The translations under genes were made by a program, and so were the position numbers. From Klebsormidium nitens (taxonomy: Eukaryota > Streptophyta > Klebsormidiophyceae > Klebsormidiales > Klebsormidiaceae): a DNA stretch of 64,000 bases. Numbering within the stretch: the stretch's first letter is position 1; every line of letters starts with the position of its first letter. The notes below the pieces were generated by a model, which saw nothing but the letters and a program-made list of their open reading frames with translations, did no database searches and was not told the DNA's origin. The stretch lies in contig DF237081.1 of the NCBI GenBank assembly GCA_000708835.1, positions 116,136 to 180,135 on the forward strand, in the 5' to 3' direction. Below are positions 26,201 to 37,509 of this stretch, in pieces.

Positions 26201-29200
26201 GGTCGAGGCAAACTGAGGGTTTCAGTGTGTTTCCACAGTTGACTTCGTTTTACAGGTTATAGCTTTTTTTCAATGCGCCGAATATTCGCTCGCTGCAGAT
26301 GTGCTCCACGCCAATCAGCCGCGCGTCGGGGTCGTCCCGAGAGTTAAGAACTGTCTTAATATGAACGTCATGATCTGGGTAGCCGGAAACTGAGGTCCAA
26401 TACTTAGGATTGACACGTTGATGGCTGAATCGATGCGCCAAACAGTCCACGCCGATCAGCCGCGCGTCGGAGTCGTCCCTGCGGGTCAAGCTCTGGGTTA
26501 CTATTAACCATGAGGCTTTAAATCGCCACAGATATGGTCGCCACTTCGGATTCGAAATACTTTTTTCTTCAACCGCCGAGGTCGATGCGCCGATCAGTCG
26601 CTCGCTGCAATTGTAGTCCACGTGGATCAGAGCGCGTGGGGGTCGTCCTGAGGGTTCACGGCTACGATATGATGAGGGTCATTTCCTGGGTTCTCTTTAA
26701 GCTCAGAAATTCACGTCAAGAAATGGGTGCCAACAATTAACGGCTAAAAACGGGGCGCCGAACAGTCGCTCGCAAAAGTCGTTGTCCTGCGGGTTGAATT
26801 CCGGGTTAGGATCAAAACGAAGGTATGACTTGGGGCGTCCATGTTGTCCCTGCGGGTCAGGACTCGGATCGTCTTACCGAAACAACAGTATACGCTCCTT
26901 CGAATGTTAGCAATGACTATTGGTTGTCACGACTACTGGTTATCATCGATTTCTAGCCCACAGAGAGGGGCGTGCCGTGAAGGTCGGCATATCAAACGGA
27001 GCTCTAAACCCTGCTCTCCACAGAACTTTTTGGAAAAACAAGGAAACGGAGAGCTGAGAATGGACAACTCTTCGTTCTTTCGTGAAACTTCTGCTTCTTC
27101 TGGCAGCCCACCGGGCGGGCAGACCCCATCGACATAACACAGAAAGCGAAAGGCGGATTCGCAATCCAGTCTGATAATTTTCTATAAGTTTGAAAGAGAC
27201 AAAGGAAAGGAATCAAGACGCTTTGCTCACGAGTCGTAGAGGACGCACTGGATGAACTCGTCCGTGAGGTGGCTGCAGTAATGATGCGCCTCCAGCTGGC
27301 GGCTCTTGTCGCTCGCCGCGTGGAAGAACTGCGTGGCCAGAGCAAATTGGCAGGTTAGAAACTCGTTTTGCGTTCAGGGTTTAGAATCTGGTCCGGACAT
27401 GGTGATGAAACGGCTTTGCAAGAAAGGGGTCTTGGATCTCGCGAATGTAGGCTTGACACGCATTTTTGACCTCAGGCTGGGCTTTGGTTGCCGCATTGAA
27501 TATGCGCACCAGATTTCCGAATCTGCCATAGCAATTCGATTCCAGGCGTCGAGCCAACAAAAGGAAAGTCTTCGGTACAGATGTTGAAAGACGATTGATG
27601 GCAGCGTTGAACAACTCAAAGCTTATGAAAGCAGATACGGTTACAAAAGCAAGTGGTCTGCGCCCGACGGACGGATTGTCCGCCCCAAAGGATAAATGGC
27701 GGATGAAGCTTCTTTAAGTCTTCGAGGGATACGATTCAGATAAGATTTCAGGGTGATGGAAGGTCAAAGCCGTTATGCAGGTACGATCCGCGAAGCTTTC
27801 ATATCAACGACGCAGCGATGTCAGATTTATGAGACTCCGACGTTCTTCCGGCCCGTTCTTCTTTGACATCGTAACGAGCCGGCCCCATTTAGAATCACAG
27901 AATCCGGCGCGAGCCGACCCGATCTCTTCGACAGCAAACGACGCCACATAGCTTGACACTATGGCCCTGCATCTTCTAAAGCTTTTCAGGATTGCCTCGA
28001 ACCCACCAAATGTTGCGGGCCTGAGAGCAACTTCCTCTGAAACATCGAATTCCTTCCAAGCGAGAACCTAAAAACTACAAACTCAGCGTGCGCGCGCGCG
28101 CTTACCCCTGCCAGGTGCTGCCGGATCTTGTCGATGGGCCGCAGCAGCGTCGACTCCAGCTTCTTCGCGGTGCCCTTCGCCTTGTCCTCCGTCATGCCGA
28201 CGGCACTCTTGGCGGCGTCCTTCGTCTTTTCTGCCGTTTCTTTGGTCTTGTCCACGGCGCTCTCTGCCGTTTCTTTGGTCTTCCCTAGGACGTTCCCCGC
28301 CTTTTCTTTCGCTTTCTCGAGCAGGTCGTAGTACCGGTCTCCGCGGTCCCGGTCCCTGTCGTCGCGGTCCCTGTCGCGGTCCCGATCCCGGTCCCGGCTC
28401 CGGTCCCAGTCGCGGTACCTTTCCCTAAGCATACCAGCAAAAGTTGTGAGGCTAAGAAAAGAGTTGCCCATTTTGTCGCGCTTGGACGTAATGAGACTAG
28501 ACAAATCTAATACTGATTCGAAGGGTCGACTGCACTGGTCCGTCTGTAATGTGGTCAGGCCTTCTGCTTCAGACTCCTCCCGAGAAACTGCTTTCAGAAG
28601 CAAGAGATGATGTCGTTTTCTGCTGGTAGCTCCTCAATTGCCATGAAGGTACTCCGTCTGCAGAAAAGAGGTACCGGTCCAATGCTGAATCAAAACCTCT
28701 CAAGCCTCCTCGTAATCCGCAGTACCATTTCAGACTGAACAACGTCGGCCATTCGGTTTGTTGCAAAGTTGAGGAGCGCAAACCGACGGAATCAGCTTTA
28801 GGGGAACGATGAACGATACAAGCAGAAAGCTGCGAGGATACGACTGCTGAATTGCTTTTTTTTCGTAGAAAGTGTTTCAATCAGTCTTGACAGAAACCCC
28901 ATTTTCGAGTCGGCTTTAAGCAGCCCTAGATGCAACAAGAGCATCAGCCTTCGGCCTAACATAGCAGGTCGTTTGCATGCACCTTGCACAAACCTCTGAG
29001 CCCAAGAAGGTCTTCTGATTTTCCACTACGTCATGCACGAACTCAACCCGAACTCAAACCACTTCGAAGAAAAGCAAGTCCGAAAAGAAGCTCTGCTGAC
29101 TTTCCTGTCACCTTTCTTGGACCACGCAAAGTCACTTGCTCGGAAGCACGGCCATATGAACCCCCCACATGGAGCGACTTCTCACCTGTCGTCATCCCTG

Positions 29201-29577
29201 GACCTCTCCTCAGCTTGCGCCGCGAAGCTACTCGTCAGGCCGGTGGGAATAAGCCCCCCAATCTTCCCCACCTCTCTCGCCCTCCTTTCCCCTCCCCCCA
29301 CCGCACACTCGTTCGAACTCTTCGTCGTGCTCGGGTTCACTTTCTTCCAGTCGACCGCGCCTTCGACGCCCTTCGAACCGTCGCCCCCGGGGGGTGCCCC
29401 GTCAGCGGCCTGGCCGGAGGCCCTGTTGGCCTGGCGCAGCGCCAGAATCTCCCGCTCCTTTTCGGCGACCACCGGCATGAGCAGGGCCCCCGCGAGGCCC
29501 GCGCCCGCGATGGTGCTCGCGAGCGCCACCAGCGGCTCGCGCTTCACCGCGCGCCACGTGTCCCTCACCGCTTGCAT
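23279..29577 (-). CDS. LEA-like / oil-body-associated protein (DUF1264) fusion with N-terminal membrane segment
   Basis: Six exons, phases all consistent: comp(29186..29577), (28106..28424), (27231..27328), (25952..26165), (24460..24624), (23279..23464); 457 residues. Residues about 16-38 form a membrane segment. Residues 39-130 are Gly/Ser-rich, then an Arg-Asp repeat (about 132-162). Residues about 163-225 carry LEA-4-like 11-mers (KAKEKAGNVLG, KTKETAESAVD, KTKETAEKTKD). From about 228 the chain follows the plant oil-body-associated protein: RQLEAHHYCSHL, IQCVLYDS, ARLIGVEYICSERL, EKKLWHTHVND, TYGKAWMTWN, IDRGDALPVGAPTLLM and a C-terminal YEIDVIPV. OBAP acts at lipid droplets of seeds; LEA-4 helices protect membranes on drying. 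The fusion therefore suggests a membrane-anchored desiccation or lipid-droplet protein (inference). Phase agreement across the exon 2/3 junction supports one transcript. Introns 3, 4 and 5 contain arrays of exon-edge copies. Confidence 0.85.
24185..24389 (-). repeat. copies of the 3' edge and donor of LEA-OBAP exon 5
   Basis: The last about 60 exon bases plus donor (real copy 24450-24519) recur at 24321-24389, nearly identical, and at 24185-24241, degenerate. Both copies lie downstream in intron 5, about 130 bases apart. Each keeps a GT at the donor position (gtgact, gtaatt). Confidence 0.9.
24738..25311 (-). repeat. array of copies of the 5' edge of LEA-OBAP exon 5
   Basis: The exon start (real copy about 24583-24632, encoding DRGDALPVGAP) recurs in intron 4 at about 24738-24780, 24864-24906, 24990-25030, 25121-25163 and, weakly, 25278-25311. 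Spacing is 124-155 bases. The acceptor-side context (ctgca) is kept in the first and fourth copies. Copies carry substitutions; the fourth is among the best preserved. Confidence 0.9.
25618..25853 (-). repeat. array of copies of the 3' edge and donor of LEA-OBAP exon 4
   Basis: The exon end encoding AWMTWN plus donor (real copy 25948-25986) recurs at 25833-25853, 25717-25738 and 25618-25651, downstream in intron 4, about 100-115 bases apart. The core acgttccaggtcatcca is exact in two copies and has one change in the third. Confidence 0.88.
25866..25930. repeat. 12-base minisatellite
   Basis: About five imperfect 12-base units of the type aatattcaaacc, in intron 4 of LEA-OBAP directly beside the exon 4 3'-edge array. 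Confidence 0.85.
26281..26862 (-). repeat. array of copies of the 5' edge of LEA-OBAP exon 4
   Basis: The exon 4 start (real copy about 26110-26175, encoding DDPDARLIGVEYICSERL) recurs in intron 3 at 26281-26338, 26440-26478, 26592-26648, 26757-26792 and 26836-26862. Spacing is about 70-175 bases. Flanking intron words such as cctgcgggtc recur too, so the duplicated unit spans the intron/exon junction. Identity falls with distance from the exon. Confidence 0.9.
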
Positions 29578-32007
29578 GGCGGCGCAGGGGGGTGGTGTGT
29601 TGAGGCGCTCTTATCGTGCGGTGCTTTGAAGTTCTTCTGCTGTCACCGCAAGAGTAAGAATGCCCCTCCTCTCTATAAACTGCTCAGCTGTTCCCCTGCC
29701 AGCTCTACACAGGAGTCGCAGTTTTGCGGCTGAGCTCAATGCTATTTTTGGAGGGTTGTGCGCTTCGGTTGAAAGAGGTGGAATCAACGAAGCTGCTAAT
29801 GATTTCCCACCCGCTCTTTTGGAGAGAGGATCACATGGGCGAGGGAATCACCTGGCTAGGGTCGTCTTGCTTTCGGATCTTTCCCTTGCTGCGAAAACGC
29901 CGGTCCCACTATTCCGCATGCAGGCCTGATTGGGAACCACGCGCACGGGGGTTATGTTTTGACTAGAACGAGTTCACACGCTCTGCGCTCCTACCAACTC
30001 AAACCCAACACCTAAACGCGACCTCGCCGGCTACTTACTAAGCTTATGCAGCGCACATTGCATGGCGTGGATCGCCGCGCATGACAAGTTCACGATGACT
30101 CGGATATAAATAACCGGGATGCATCTCGATCTCGGAGGGCGGCCCGAGTGTCATGACGGACTAATTTAGGTATAATAAGAGCCAGGCATAATAAGCTCCA
30201 ACAAACACTAAAACCCTAACCCAACAATCTACCCGCTCCGCACCCATACCCACCCTAACCACCAAATAACCCTACCCGTCCCAGTGCGGTTACCTTATTA
30301 TTATCTCGGCTTACTATTATTATTCTTGAGTTTGATGCCCGAGTCCAGGCCTGGTCGAAACGTCATCCTGAGAGCTTTAGCTACTCGGTCGACTTGCGCA
30401 AGTCTGTCCTCAAGTGGAGGTTTGATTCAGGGACCTCTTCGAGATGATTGTTGGCAACCTCTTTTCTATACTATAGAATGGAACGGTCAGCTAGCCAACG
30501 GTTGCTGACGCTAGTCACTCATTGTTTGTGGCGGCGTAAATTTTGCAAGCCCCCACCTATATAGAGATTCGACTGCCCAGCCCAAAGAAAATGGACGGGA
30601 AACAAATGCGCATGCATTGGCTCATAAGCGCGCTCGGTGGAAGAGGGCTGTAGCGACCGCCTTCCGGTCTACTGATGATCCAGGCTCCTGCAGATAGTAC
30701 TGTGCGCGATACAAGCAATACCGTCAAGCATGACTTTGCTTTGGAACTTGGTCCAAGTCGGCGAGTTATAGCATACGATCGCTCTCGCTGCCTGCAGAAA
30801 CCGGTTTTGGAATTCGGCTAGAGCGCGCGCCAGAAAGTGTTTCTTCCGAGTTCGGACTCTGAGGCTGCGCAGTAAGCACCTCGTGCAAGTACGAGACGTG
30901 AGATTAATGAAGATTCGAGATGACAATTTGATTCGTCATGCATGGATCAATGCCACGGAATTTAGGCCCCGGGACTCTGCTTGTGTGCAATCAATGATGC
31001 CTGGCAGCCAGTCACACGCGCTAAACGGCCAAGTAATCAGCATGTAGAGGTTGTATGTGATTGGAAGCTTGGGCGCTGACGTCAGGGAAACTGCAGTTTG
31101 AACATGGAACTCAGATTAGGCCGCCTAAGTCCAAAGTGTTCAGATGGGTTGTTATCCAACTGAGCCGCTGTCTAATTACGCTTGACTACAACTACTAGCT
31201 ACGTGAAGGTGGCAGATTGTTACGTAAGGAAGGCAGCGTGATACGGACACCTATACTAAAGAATGCGAGCATAGTCCTTAAATCAGAGTTGAGTGTCAAA
31301 CTCGACTTCAAACGCGTCCTGAACGGACTGACTCTCTTGCAGCTCACACGGACACTACGAACGGACTTACTACCCAAGGCCTTTGCCTGGGGTGTGTACC
31401 TATCTGAAAATCTTGCTTCGATGCTAAAGAATGCAACAAAACCAAACAGTCTACTTCGGTTTCTTTGCTCAACCCGTCCTCAGATTGCAAAACAGTAGAG
31501 GGAGCAAACGGTTAGCTGCAATTCGGTAAGGCAATCACTTCGAGGACTGATTCTCTCGGGCTTGACTATATCCGTATGTGATCCAGATTCAACCCTGCCC
31601 GTAAAAGTCAATCTTCTGCGAGGGATGTGGCCCAATCTTCCCAGCTCCAGGCTAACCCGCCTCTCACCCGAAGAGGGTTTCGGGTTAACCATTCCCACCG
31701 TCCACGCCATCCTACAAACATTTGATTCGGAGGTCGACCTTCCGCAACCCTTCCCATCCACAAACTAACTCCTCTCATGACTACAGGAGTCTTCGTCCGA
31801 GAGAATCCGCGCCCAAATTCTAACCGAGAAACGGTTTTGCCTTAACCCACGACAGACTTCCACTTACACCTGATCCGGAAAGGGTTTCTTTTGACACCGC
31901 ACACACACCGATCCCGTTCCTTGACCGGTGAACGCTTCTACTTAACCCTCCCCGCCCCGGCTCCTAAACCGAGAAAGGTTCGGGCTTAACCCTCCCCGCC
32001 CCGGCTC
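29578..32007. other. intergenic 5' region of LEA-OBAP and 3' region of KCS
   Basis: No convincing gene in 2.4 kb. It holds a telo-box-like word (aaaccctaaccc, about 30212-30223) roughly 0.6 kb upstream of the LEA-OBAP start and a RY word (CATGCATG, about 30939). RY words are bound by ABI3-type seed and desiccation regulators in land plants; whether it acts here is unknown. Near 31550-31990 there are loose Pro/Arg-rich repeats related to the KCS 3' end. Confidence 0.4.
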
Positions 32008-32045
32008 CTAACCCGGGAAGGTTTCGGGCTTTACCGTCCCCGCCC
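31942..32045. repeat. 44-base tandem repeat spanning the KCS stop codon
   Basis: Units start at about 31942, 31986 and 32030 (the third partial). They share a Pro/Arg-rich GC core (ccctccccgccccggctccta). The KCS stop codon lies inside the second unit and the last coding codons in the third, so the C-terminal end was itself duplicated. Confidence 0.85.
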
Positions 32046-35000
32046 AGATGCTATCCGGCTGGGGCTCGATCTTGCGCAGCGCGCGCCAGACCGCGCTGTT
32101 GCACTTAAAGCCGCTGCCGAACGCGATCTGCCACACGCGGTCGCCGCGCTTGACCCGGCCCTGGTACTCCGAGTACGCGAGCTCGTACCAGATCGAGGAA
32201 GATGACGTGTTGCCAAATCTGGAGGAGTAACGAAGTACGTTTCGTTTTGAGAGGTTTCAGGGATGGAGCCAGTTCGGACCTTGACCAATTGAGTCGGTGC
32301 CACAAGAAACGATGTGGTGCCCGACCTGGGGCATTGTAAAACATTCACGGTTTGGGTTTTTAGGGTTTTAGGGCTGGGGCCAGTGTGGACTTTGCTCCTT
32401 CTTTCGAGGACGAGAAGAAGCTCGTACCAGATTGACGATTGCGACGTGTTGCCGGACCTGAAATATCCTTTTGAGTTTCAAAAGTGTTGGCATTCTTGTC
32501 GCAGCTCGGGTCAAGTTTGAAGGTAATGGTTTCCTCCTGTCCTTTGCAAAGCAGGCGGAGCATGGTCGAAGAGGACGTGCTGTCGAAAAGGACAGAATCG
32601 GGAACGCAAGCATTAGGATTTCGTTCTTCGTGGCAGGTGCAGAAATCAAATCTCGACACGTCATCCTGGAAAGATGAGGACCTCGCGAGCTCGTATACAA
32701 AGGACGAAGAAGAGCTATTAGGCAGATCTGAATCAAAATTTGGTCTCAAATTGCGCAAGGATCGTCAGTCTTTCTTACGGGGCCTTTACTCACCTCGAAA
32801 ATGTGAGGGCTCACTTCAATCTGGCCGGCCATTCCTACGAACACAGACCAAGTTTTGTCCGGATGAACCATTCACGAAGCATCCGCAAACTTTCGTTGAC
32901 AGAACCCAGCACCTTGTTTAATCTCTGTTTAGGGACTCGAGCCCCGGGCTCAACCCAGGACATACGAACAGCCCAGCTGAACCGTTCGTAGTGCGCTCTA
33001 TGCAAAGGGCAATCTGAGAGTTGAAACGCCGCCCGTTGTACAGACCTAACCAGCTGCTATTCAACTTTTCGGACAAAGCCTCCAGACTTCTGACCCACCT
33101 CACGCCAGGTCTCCTCCAAGCTGAGTCCTAATCAACCCAACTCAACCGGTGAAGTTTCAGCTTTCACAAAGTGACCCTAAGACCGGAAGCGCGAGCTCCC
33201 CCGTGAGGTGCCATGCCGCTGGGCTCGACCTACCCTCGCAAGCTGCAAGTTCTTCTCCATCTCTTAGACCCGACTCCAAAAGTGAAATGACAAAAGTAAG
33301 ACAAGTAACTGCCTCTTTTGAGAAAGGATCTCGGATCCACAAGACTATGAAGAGGCGCCCACCTGTAAAGCGCCATGCGGCTTGGCTCGACCTGCTCCTC
33401 GGTGAGCTGCAAGTTCTTCTCCATTTCGTCCAGCACGCCTCGCCCCCCCGTGTGGATGCAAAAGTGCTCGAACGCCAGCTTGAAGTTCGGGATGTACGGC
33501 TTCATGTCGAGGCGGAGAACTTTGCGGCCAACCAGAACCAGGAAGAACAGGATCTGCTCCGAGAGGGGGAGAACTAGGGGCCCCAGAGTCGTGATGTTGG
33601 CCTTGAGGGCGTCACCTGGCAGAAGAGGTGACGTCAGCATCTTAGCACTTCCGCAACCTTATGGATTTTTTCTTTATAAACGAGCGCGACTGCCAGCTTG
33701 AAGTTGGGACGTAGGGCTTCATATCCAGGCGGAGGACTTTGCGCCCGACGAGAATTAGGAAGAAGAGGATCTGCTCCGAGAGGGGGAGAACGAGAGGGCC
33801 GAGAGTCGTGATGTTGGCCTTGAGGGCGTCGCCTGAAGAAAAGACGTGACGTCATCTTTCGAAAGAATGTGACATGAGATCTCGGAATGTTTGGTTCCGA
33901 GTTGAGGTGATTTTTTTTTTTCCGCCCGACGAGGACCAAAAAGAAGAGAATCTGTTCTGACAAAAGGGAGCACCACGGGGCCGAGCGTCGGGATGTTGGC
34001 CTTCAGGGCGTCCCCTGCAAAACAGACGTGGCGTGAGCATGTGACGTCAGAGTTAGGCTCACGGGCACAAAACTCTGCGCAGATTAGGACCAGGAAGAAG
34101 AGGAGAAGAGAGAATTGCTCCACGAGGGGAAGAATCGAGGGGAAGAGCGTGGTAATGTTGGCCTTGGCCGGCAGCTGGAAAAAGACGTGACGTCAGCATC
34201 GACGTCTGATCGAGGGTCACGGGCGACTTCAAGATACGGATATCAGGCCTGCAGTCTGGTAACGTCGCAATAACTATAGGTACTATAAGAAGACGTACTA
34301 TGTCCCAAAAATGAAGACAGAGATTCAGTCTTGAGCAGAAAAACCGAAGGCGACCGGGGTGTTGTGGAGGGCGTTGCCCACAAAAAGTTGACGTCAGGGT
34401 CTGGTCGGAGGTTCTCCAATTGGTCATATCTGCTTGAAGAGCGGTGAGTCAAGCAGGCCGAGAATGTTGTCCGTCTTGAGGGCGTCACATGGGAGGATCT
34501 GTGAAGACAGTGATCAAAGCTCAAACATTTTTAAGTCGCCACTTCTGATCGCCCACTAACAATCCCCTTCTTTCAGAGCAGAGTTGTGACCCAAGCAACG
34601 TCAGCGCTTGCAGTTTCTAAAAGTACGATCAGCACAAGACCAGGCTCTGAAGATTGAGCCTCAGGGAAGGCATCAAGACTGGAGATCAAGCGTCTTAACC
34701 CACCTGCGATGTCCACGATCCCCTAGGAAAGCGACACTCCGGGTGTGCCCCTGCCCGTTCTCCCACTGGGCAATTGCAAACATAGCTCTCGTCGCCCCCA
34801 CTTATCAAACCAATGAAATAAATCTTGTCTAAGAACAAGATTTCGAGTCGGTTAACAAAAGTTAAATAAACCTTCGCTACACCTGCCGACGGCCCTGACT
34901 TCGTTTGGAGAGCCGACACCCCCAGCCGTCGACCCTGCCTCCGNNNNNNNNNNNNNNNNNNNNNNNNNNNNNNNNNNNNNNNNNNNNNNNNNNNNNNNNN

Positions 35001-37509
35001 NNNNNNNNNNNNNNNNNNNNNNNNNNNNNNNNNNNNNNNNNNNNNNNNNNNNNNNNNTCACCTGCGACGGCCCTGAACTTCTTTTCGGAGAGCGACACCC
35101 CCAGACCGTTGCCCTGCTCGGTTTCCCTTTTGACAACCCCATCCGTGGCGCCTTTTCTTAGAGCCTCGATAAGAAGACTCCCCACAAAACAACAATTGTA
35201 TCAAGCTTGATCGATCGCTCACCTGCAATGGCCATAACTTCTTTGGAGAGCAACACCCCCGGCGTCCCCTGCTCGTCCTCTCTTCTCGGTTATTGCAACC
35301 ATGGCAGCTCTCAACGACCAACCACCATTTTCCACGCCCTCAACAGAGGTCAAGCGAAAACAGTCAACTATAACCAGAAATGCGCTCACCTGCGATGGCC
35401 ATGACTTCCTTGGAGAGCGACACCCCGGGCGTCCCCTGAGCGTCGTCATTTCATCTATCGCGACGTCATCGTTTGCTGTCTCTGAAGTCGAAATGGACAA
35501 CAGTCGTCAAAAATGAAGCTCACGAAAGTCATCAAACTTGAAATCAAACTTCTCAACCCACCTGCAATGGCCATGACTTCCTTGGAGAGCGACACCCCCG
35601 GCGTCCCCTGCTCGTCCTCCCGCTGAAACACGCAGCCGTAGCAGCGGTCGTCGCCCGCCTTGTTGGTGCGCACCGTGTGCTGCAGCGAGTACTTGGCGCG
35701 CCACCCGTCGCGGCCGCGGTTCGAGAGGAGGACCGCAGCCCCGCCCATGCGGAACAGGCAGTTGGGAATCATCATGGACCTGCGAAATGGATTCTGACGA
35801 TCCTTCAATCTCACTTTACAATGTAAGAAATCCTTGAATTTTGTCTGCTTCATTGTGGTCGAAGGGAAAAAGAAGCGTGCTTTCTGGGTTCGAGAGGAGG
35901 ACCCCAGGGCCACCCTGCAAAACAGGCAGTTGGCGATCATCATGGACCTGCGAAAGAGGAAACATAATCTGTTCAGCATGCGGTTTCTACGTTTCATCTG
36001 CTCCAATCAGGTCGGAGGAGAATACAAAGCCTCGTTTGTAAGTGTGAGAGGAGAACCGCGGCCCCGCCCATGCGGACCAGGCAGTTGGGGCTCATCATGG
36101 AACTGCGAAATCGGATCACAGATTGATTTGGAGGATGAAGGCCTATGACCTTGGACAAGTTCTTGATACCGTCAGAAGAGAGACTGGCTCAAATTGAGTC
36201 AGTCCTAGGAAATGAAAGTTCAAGAAGCACATGTTTCTCAATGGGACCGTGTAACATTCTCTGCCTTGCTTGTCAACAGTACTTTCTCTGATGAAAACCA
36301 GGCAACCGTCTCAGGGCAACCCAAACCTCCGGCAACCACAATTCTATCTTCACAAGCTTTTTTCAACGTTGACACCGGCTTACCTGTCGTTGCCAAAGGG
36401 CTTTCTTCAAGTAACATCAGGAACTCTTCTCAGGCCAACTCCCAGCAAACACACCCTACCACCCTCTGGTGAACGCCAGAAATGATGCTACGAGCTACCC
36501 TCGTCGTTGCTAGACTACCCTCATATAAACACAAGAGACTCTTTTCAGGCCAGCAAATTCAATTCCTCAGGAAAACGGATCCGTCTCCCTCTGCTAAACC
36601 GGAGACTTTGACACCGGCTCACCTGACGTTGCCAAAGTACCAGTTCTGTGTGATGTTCTCCATGCTGACCACCACCGCGATGGTGTTAGCGTGCACCTGA
36701 AGCAGGTCCTTCGCGAGATCCACGCCGATCACGCCCGCACTGCAGCCCATGCCCCCCAAACTGTACGTCTTCACATTCCCCCGCATCTTGTAGTGGTTCA
36801 CGATCATCGCCGAGAGCGACGGCGTCGGGTTGAACAGCGAGCACGTGGTTATCAGAACCCCGACGTCCTTTGGGTTAACCCCGGTCTTGCGGAACAGCTC
36901 GTCGAGGCACCCGTACATCACGTCTTCCCCCTCTTTCCGCGCCTCGGCCATGCCCGTCTTCGGCTGTTCCAACCACAGGTTTTCGGGGACGTAGGTCTCG
37001 TCTCCTAACCCCGTTTTGTAAACCAGCTTCTCCTGGAACGTCGCCCCCTTCTCGTCGCAGAGGCCGAGCCGCTGCGTGGTCTCCACGAAGAAGGACCGGG
37101 TTAGCTTTAACTTGTCGTCGGGTTTGTAGCACGCAAAGTCCACCAGGTACACCGCCCGGGCTCGTGACATCATGTAGATCGTCCCCGCGAAAACCAGCAC
37201 CGCCGAGGTTAAGACAACCTCAACGAGGTTAAACCGCAGCTGCTCCCAGAGCGCATGCAGGTCCGCCAGGGACATGCGGCTCAGTTCCGCGAGGACGGTG
37301 ATCACTAACCACGGCAGGATCAGCAGAGTTAGCGCGTGGTTAATCAGGAGCGAGTAGCCCTGGTAAACGTGTTTGAGGTTAACCGACTGCACGTAGTTTG
37401 GCAACCGGTGGTGCAGAGGCACGTCCAGCTGCCAGTGAGACTCCTTGGGCGGCGCCCCATTGGCGGCCTTTGGGGGGCCGTCCTTCGCAGTCTGATCGTG
37501 CCCCCCCAT
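32008..37509 (-). CDS. KCS: 3-ketoacyl-CoA synthase (fatty acid elongase condensing enzyme)
   Basis: Four exons, phases consistent: comp(36623..37509), (35562..35779), (33363..33615), (32008..32218); 522 residues, the usual KCS length. Two N-terminal membrane segments (about 55-75 and 96-113) anchor it in the ER. The active-site Cys is residue 256 in [16 protein letters not shown]. The His region [16 protein letters not shown] is in exon 3 and the Asn of [15 protein letters not shown] in exon 4, giving the Cys-His-Asn triad. Family landmarks [35 protein letters not shown] and [16 protein letters not shown] are intact. It condenses malonyl-CoA with long-chain acyl-CoA to make very-long-chain fatty acids for waxes and sphingolipids. 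All three introns carry exon-edge copies; intron 2 includes a gap of Ns. The short C-terminal end falls in a tandem repeat. Divergent from FtsHi. Confidence 0.95.
32296..32592 (-). repeat. copies of the 5' edge of KCS exon 4
   Basis: The exon 4 start (real copy about 32190-32225, encoding FGNTSSSS) recurs degenerately in intron 3 at about 32296-32333, 32409-32462 and 32545-32592. The best copy keeps agctcgtaccagat and gacgtgttgcc words. Confidence 0.75.
33185..33263 (-). repeat. copy of the 3' edge of KCS exon 3
   Basis: The end of exon 3 with its donor (real copy 33356-33424) recurs once downstream in intron 3. Blocks such as gctcgacct and gcaagttcttctccat match exactly. Confidence 0.88.
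33697..34489 (-). repeat. array of copies of the 5' edge of KCS exon 3
   Basis: Up to 140 bases of the exon 3 start (encoding [21 protein letters not shown] and beyond) recur in intron 2. The junction-equivalent positions are near 33832, 34014, 34172, 34375 (weak) and 34489. The copy at 33697-33845 is long and close to the real exon. Intron words next to the junction (gacgtgacgtcagc) recur too, so each unit spans intron and exon. Confidence 0.9.
34702..35450 (-). repeat. array of copies of the 3' edge of KCS exon 2, interrupted by an assembly gap
   Basis: The exon 2 end with donor (real copy about 35555-35625, encoding [17 protein letters not shown]) recurs in intron 2 at about 35391-35450, 35220-35290, 35059-35120, 34880-34943 and 34702-34760. 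Spacing is 160-180 bases. Every copy keeps the donor-side word cacctgc or acctgcc, that is a GT at the donor position. Copies get more degenerate with distance. Confidence 0.92.
34944..35057. other. assembly gap (114 Ns)
   Basis: A run of N inside KCS intron 2, located between two copies of the exon 2 edge. The array probably caused the assembly break. Confidence 1.
35916..36110 (-). repeat. copies of the 5' edge of KCS exon 2
   Basis: The exon 2 start (real copy about 35745-35785, encoding [13 protein letters not shown]) recurs in intron 1 at 35916-35957 and 36069-36110. The word caggcagttgg is shared by all three, and each is followed by the acceptor-side word ctgcgaaa. Confidence 0.9.
36371..36402 (-). 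repeat. copy of the 3' edge of KCS exon 1
   Basis: The exon 1 end with donor (real copy 36609-36645) recurs once in intron 1; 'gacaccggct' and 'gttgccaaag' match and the donor GT is kept (cttacctg on the plus strand). Confidence 0.75.

Noticed and set aside
28081-28110. CG-repeat near the LEA-OBAP exon 2 donor as a Z-DNA or CRISPR-like repeat
   Set aside because: A simple dinucleotide run next to a donor. No repeat-spacer structure, and CRISPR is not expected in a nuclear genome.
34944-35057. Coding frames spanning the N run
   Set aside because: These are artefacts of unknown bases. The region is intronic repeat.
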